A DNA stretch of 64,000 bases from positions 1 through 64,000 of the forward strand of contig NZ_FMDN01000006.1 in NCBI RefSeq assembly GCF_900090245.1. Reading direction: 5' to 3'. A program made the translations under genes and the position numbers. The stretch comes from Micromonospora halophytica (GTDB lineage: Bacteria > Actinomycetota > Actinomycetes > Mycobacteriales > Micromonosporaceae). Below, one piece after another: positions 60,760-64,000 of this stretch (positions are counted from its first letter, which is position 1; each line of letters starts with the position of its first letter). The notes beneath the pieces were generated by a model. The model worked only from the letters and a program-made list of their open reading frames with translations, was not told where the DNA came from and searched no databases.

Positions 60760-62145
60760 ATGCCGTCGCGGCAGGACCAGCTGCACTCGTACCAGTTCAC
60801 CGTCCAGCGGGCGGTCGCTGCGCTGGTCATGCGGGAGACCGACCCGGCGCAGTCGCCGTTCCGCCGGCTGGCCGGCGCGGGCCTGGCCAGCGTTTTGGTG
60901 GCCGCGATCGCCCTGGGCGGTTTCGCCCTCTACGGTCTGTTCGCCGGCGGCGGCAGCAAGTGGCGCGATCCCGGTGCGGTGATCGTGGAGAAGGAGTCCG
61001 GCGCCCGGTTCGTCTACCGGGACGGCAAGCTGCACCCGGTGCGCAACTACGCCTCGGCGCTGCTGATCATCGGCGCCGACCGGTCCAGCACCGTGCTGGT
61101 CTCCCGCCGTTCCATCGAGGGGGTGCCCCGGGGCCTGCCGCTGGGCATCGCCGACGCACCGGACTCGCTGCCCGCACCGGGACGGCTCTCGACGACCCCC
61201 TGGACGGTCTGCTCCCTGGTCCCGACGCAGGCGGACCGGGCGGCCCCCCGCTCGGCGCTGCTGATCGGGCGGGACGCCACCGGCGGACGCCCGGCCGGCG
61301 AGGAGGGGGTGCTGCTGCGGCACCCGGACGGCAGCCTGCACCTGCTCTGGCGGGAGCGGCGTTACCTGCTGCGTGACACCGCCCGGGTGCTGGCGGCCCT
61401 CGCTGCCACCCGGGAGCGGGCCGTGCCGGTCGCGCCGGCGTTGCTCAACTCCCTGCCGGCCGGGGCGGACCTGGCCCCGCCGGCCCTGCCCGACCTCGGT
61501 CAGCGGTCGGCCCGGGTGTCCGGCGCGGCGGTCGGCGACGTCTACCTGGTGCGCAACTCCGGCGGTGGTCGCCAGTACGCCGTCGCCCTGCGGGACGGCC
61601 TGGCCGGCATCACCGAGTTGCAGGCGGCCCTGCTGATGGCCCGCACCGGCCAGGACGAGCCCGAGCTGATCAGTCTCGGCCGGTTCGCCGCGCTGCCGAA
61701 GCTGCCCGCCCTCGTCTCCACCGGCCCCGCCGCGCCGCCGACCGCCCCGCCGCGCCTGGCCGGTGTCGACGGCGGCGGGCTCTGCGTCCGGGTGGGCGAC
61801 GACGGTGAGGTCGACGACGTACGGGTCGGGGCGAGGGTGCCCGACCTGACCGCGGTGGCCCGTACCGCCCCCACCGGGCGCGGGGTGCTGGCCGACCACG
61901 TGGTGGTGGAGCCCGGTCGGGGCGCGGTCGTCGAGTCCGTCGCGGCGCCCGGCGCCACCGGCGGCGCGATCTCCGTCGTCACCGACCTGGGCCGGCGGTA
62001 CGTGCTGGCCGACGCGGAGGTGCTGGGGATGCTCGGCTACCGCGACGTACGCCCGCTGCGGCTGCCCGCCGGGCTGGTCAGCCTGGTGCCGGCGGGCAGC
62101 CCGCTCGACCCGGCCGCCGCCCGGGCGGTCGCCGCCCCCGCCTGA
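60760..62145 (+). CDS. eccB: type VII secretion protein EccB
   Basis: 461 residues. The N-terminal PSRQDQLHSYQFTVQRAVAA and LVMRETDPAQSPFRRL are the EccB signature. One membrane helix lies near residues 45-68, then a large extracytoplasmic domain with repeat-like folds. EccB is part of the ESX core complex. No eccC, eccD, eccE, mycP or WXG100 genes lie within the window on either side, so this copy is an orphan here. ATG 60760 with GGAAGGGA upstream. Confidence 0.9.
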   Translation: MPSRQDQLHSYQFTVQRAVAALVMRETDPAQSPFRRLAGAGLASVLVAAIALGGFALYGLFAGGGSKWRDPGAVIVEKESGARFVYRDGKLHPVRNYASALLIIGADRSSTVLVSRRSIEGVPRGLPLGIADAPDSLPAPGRLSTTPWTVCSLVPTQADRAAPRSALLIGRDATGGRPAGEEGVLLRHPDGSLHLLWRERRYLLRDTARVLAALAATRERAVPVAPALLNSLPAGADLAPPALPDLGQRSARVSGAAVGDVYLVRNSGGGRQYAVALRDGLAGITELQAALLMARTGQDEPELISLGRFAALPKLPALVSTGPAAPPTAPPRLAGVDGGGLCVRVGDDGEVDDVRVGARVPDLTAVARTAPTGRGVLADHVVVEPGRGAVVESVAAPGATGGAISVVTDLGRRYVLADAEVLGMLGYRDVRPLRLPAGLVSLVPAGSPLDPAAARAVAAPA

Positions 62146-62167
62146 CGTCCGGAGGGCTGGTCAGCGT

Positions 62168-62200
62168 CCCGTCCGCCCCGGTCGACGGGGGTGGGACGGG
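62168..62200. terminator. imperfect convergent terminator
   Basis: CCCGTCC / GGACGGG outer stem and GCCCC / GGGGT inner stem with one bulge, between the convergent eccB and methyltransferase genes. Confidence 0.55.
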
Positions 62201-62207
62201 CGGCCGG

Positions 62208-62813
62208 TCACCGCGCGGGCTTGCGCAGCACGCTGACGGCGAAGTCCGCGTCGTCGCGCCAGGGGCGCAGGTCCCAGGTGGCGAAGCGGTGCTCGGGGCG
62301 CAGCCGCGCGGCGACGGCGTCCGCGTCGAAGTCCTCGATCCGGTAGCCCCGGTCGGTGCCGAAGCCCACCAGCACCACCCCGTCGGGGCGCAGGTGCGCG
62401 GCGATCCGGGACAGCACGGCCTGCTCGGTGCCGGGGGCGACGAAGGCCATCACGTTGCCGGCCACCACCGCCGCGTCGAACGGCTCCGGCTCGCCGGCAG
62501 CGGCCAGGTCCAGTTCGGCGAGGTCACCGACCAGCCAGCGCGGGCCGGGGTGGTCGGCCCGGGCGGCCTCGACCAGCGCCGGATCGGCGTCCACCCCGAC
62601 GACCCGGTGACCGCGTGCGGCCAGCGCCGCACCGACCCGCCCGGTGCCGCAGCCGGCGTCGAGGATCCGCGAGCCGGGCGGCACGGTCGCGTCGACCAGG
62701 CGGGCCTCTCCGGCGAGGTCCGCGCCGTCGGCGGCAAGCTTGCGGAAACGGTCGATGTACCACTGCGAGTGCCCGGGACCGGTCTCGGTCGCCCAGCGGG
62801 TGGGGTTGGCCAT
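62208..62813 (-). CDS. class I SAM methyltransferase
   Basis: 201 residues. SQWYIDRFRKLAADGADLAG precedes the SAM motif RILDAGCGTGRVGAALAARG near residue 49. VVGVDADPALVEAARADHPG, FDAAVVAGNVMAFVAPGTE and LRPDGVVLVGFGTDRGYR complete the fold. Substrate unknown. ATG 62813; minus strand, 40 bases downstream of another methyltransferase gene, so the two may be cotranscribed. Confidence 0.88.
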   Translation of the reverse strand: MANPTRWATETGPGHSQWYIDRFRKLAADGADLAGEARLVDATVPPGSRILDAGCGTGRVGAALAARGHRVVGVDADPALVEAARADHPGPRWLVGDLAELDLAAAGEPEPFDAAVVAGNVMAFVAPGTEQAVLSRIAAHLRPDGVVLVGFGTDRGYRIEDFDADAVAARLRPEHRFATWDLRPWRDDADFAVSVLRKPAR

Positions 62814-62853
62814 GCCGCCACGGTAGCCGCCGTCCGGCCGGGCGGCGCGGCGG

Positions 62854-63468
62854 TCAGGCCACCCGGGCGACGGTGACGAACTCGTTGTACGTGAAGAGCC
62901 TGCCGAGCGCCCGTGGGAACGGGAACGAGTACTGCCGGGTCACGGCCATGCCGAGGTCACGGGCAGCCTCCGCGGCCTCGGTGAAGCCGACGAACCGGAC
63001 GTGGGTGGCGTCGCTGGCGTACCCGCGCTCCTGCGGGGTGATGAAGACGACGGTGCCGCCGGAGCGGACGAACGGCAGGTAGGAGGAGATGACCTCCAGC
63101 GCCTGGCCGCCGGGGAGGTGCTCCAGCAGGTGTGCGGCGAGCAGCGAGTCGAAGGCGTCGGGCCGGGCGTGCGGGGAGCGGAAGAACTCCTCGATCGTGT
63201 ACGCCTCGTGCCCGGCGGCCCGGGCGTGCGCGACCGACGTCGGGTTGTGGTCCACCCCGACCGCGTCGCCGCCGAGGTTGGCCAGGTTCCGGCCGAGCCC
63301 GCAGCCCACGTCGAGGGTGCGGCCGAGGTGCAGGCGACGCAGATTCCACCGGTACGGCGCCTGCACGTCGAGGAGCTGCTTCCAGCGGGCGCCGCCGAGA
63401 CGTTGCAGCCGGCGGGTGTAGTCCTCACCCTCGGTGCTCGCCGGAGTGTCCTGACGTGTGCGATCCAT
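62854..63468 (-). CDS. class I SAM methyltransferase
   Basis: 204 residues. LDVGCGLGRNLANLGGDAVG near residue 52 is the SAM motif. VDHNPTSVAHARAAGHEAYT and FDSLLAAHLLEHLPGGQALE follow, and GTVVFITPQERGYASDATHV ends the core. This is a Methyltransf_11/12-type protein. First gene of a probable two-gene minus-strand unit. Substrate unknown. Confidence 0.88.
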   Translation of the reverse strand: MDRTRQDTPASTEGEDYTRRLQRLGGARWKQLLDVQAPYRWNLRRLHLGRTLDVGCGLGRNLANLGGDAVGVDHNPTSVAHARAAGHEAYTIEEFFRSPHARPDAFDSLLAAHLLEHLPGGQALEVISSYLPFVRSGGTVVFITPQERGYASDATHVRFVGFTEAAEAARDLGMAVTRQYSFPFPRALGRLFTYNEFVTVARVA

Positions 63469-63773
63469 CGCCGGCCCCTTTGCCTGTGGCGGATACGGAC
63501 AAGTGGTGCTGGCGCACCTCCGGCGTCACGCGCAGCGCGTACCGCCGGCCTCCCCCGTACCCGCCGACGCGGGTCCGCGAACGATGCTACGGACGACGAG
63601 CCTTCCCGTCAGCATGATCGAGCGGGTGCTTCACCGTGTGTCCGGTCAGGTGCGGGCGGTCATCGAAAGCGGGCTCGGCGGGAAGGACGAGCAGCCCGAA
63701 GGAGGGGCGGACGACTGCGAAGCACGCAAGGCGCGTCGAGGACGACGATTGACAAATAACAAGACATGTGACG
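63469..63773. other. gene-poor stretch before the GH63-like relic
   Basis: About 300 bases. An open frame from ATG 63614 (MIERVLHRVSGQVRAVIESG) runs into the relic but has no recognisable domain. A perfect TTGACA (63749-63754) within an unusually AT-rich patch (63745-63777) could be a -35 box, though no good -10 follows. The patch may mark a junction. Confidence 0.4.
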
Positions 63774-63967
63774 ATTTGCCGCTCTGGCGCGGGCTGCTCA
63801 CCCACGGCCGGCCCGACCTGGCGGCCGGGCTGCGCGAGTCCACGCTGGAGCTGGTGGCCACCGGTGGCTGCCACGAGTACTTCCACCCGGACACCCGGGC
63901 GGGGCTCGGTCCGGCGGCGTTCAGTTGGACGGCGTCGCTGCTGCTCGACGCCCTCGCCGAGGGCTGA
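63774..63967 (+). pseudogene. C-terminal relic of a GH63-type glycosidase
   Basis: The frame reads LLTHGRPDLAAGLRESTLEL, then GGCHEYFHPDTRAGLGPAAF and SWTASLLLDALAEG to a stop. This matches the C-terminal end of glucosylglycerate/mannosylglycerate hydrolase-like GH63 enzymes (EYF.P.TG.G.GS..FSWTAAL.LD). The catalytic (alpha/alpha)6 barrel is missing upstream, so only the last ~60 residues survive. Confidence 0.5.
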
Positions 63968-64000
63968 GGCCGGCACTGTCAAGCGATGCCGGCGGGGGTG

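Overview
The window is high-GC actinobacterial DNA, most likely from the family Micromonosporaceae (Micromonospora or a close relative). This rests on strong GC bias at third codon positions, frequent GTG and TTG starts, many 4-base stop/start overlaps, and gene order. The order tlyA - nadK - recN - steA - steB - murJ-like - pyrG - NUDIX - ald - xerD - parA - scpA - scpB - rluB - cmk - der matches the conserved block known in Mycobacterium (around Rv1694-Rv1713) and Streptomyces (around SCO1758-SCO1785). The genus is an inference; the actinobacterial placement is firm.

Layout. Positions 1-390 hold the end of an rRNA operon (23S 3' end, 5S, terminator). Positions 429-30135 are a nearly continuous plus-strand housekeeping block. 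It opens with a giant repeat protein (arginine/glycine repeats, a TPR-like domain, a poly-acidic tail) and continues through rRNA methylation, NAD phosphorylation, recombination repair, septum and cell-envelope genes, CTP synthesis, chromosome dimer resolution, the ParA/ScpA/ScpB segregation set, pseudouridylation, CMP kinase and the ribosome-assembly GTPase Der. Several junctions are GTGA, ATGA or CTGA overlaps. Four of them involve very short coupled ORFs, including a tandem 48-bp repeat between murJ and a glycosyltransferase.

From 30.2 kb the window becomes accessory. It holds a broken small gene, an IS5-type transposase relic, an M55 peptidase, a tRNA-Pro(GGG), and a permease pair. Next to the pair lie remnants of zinc-independent ribosomal protein paralogues (L31 type B, S14) and of a CobW protein, apparently a decayed zinc-sparing locus interrupted by a methyltransferase and a two-component system. 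Positions 38.1-39.8 kb carry an acetyltransferase and a LacI-type regulator. Positions 39.9-44.9 kb are a sulfide/persulfide detoxification island: two metallo-beta-lactamase/rhodanese proteins, the sensor CstR, a rhodanese-DUF2892 protein and a TauE/SafE exporter, with four CstR-type palindromes. Then come a secreted HNH nuclease and a PucR regulator divergent from an electron-transfer protein and a fatty acid desaturase.

The best candidate for something undescribed is at 49492-50849. An alanine-rich 21-residue leader peptide is followed by mutually exclusive RNA hairpins and then by a stand-alone alanyl-tRNA-synthetase-like catalytic domain. This looks like ribosome-mediated transcription attenuation sensing charged tRNA-Ala. 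The last 13 kb hold a nitroreductase-like protein, a dienelactone hydrolase, an acyl-CoA dehydrogenase, a DinB-like protein with a probable CTG start, a frameshifted acyl-CoA ligase, several methyltransferases, an orphan eccB, and truncated relics of VOC, alcohol dehydrogenase and GH63-type genes. All calls come from reading the sequence; no database search was run.
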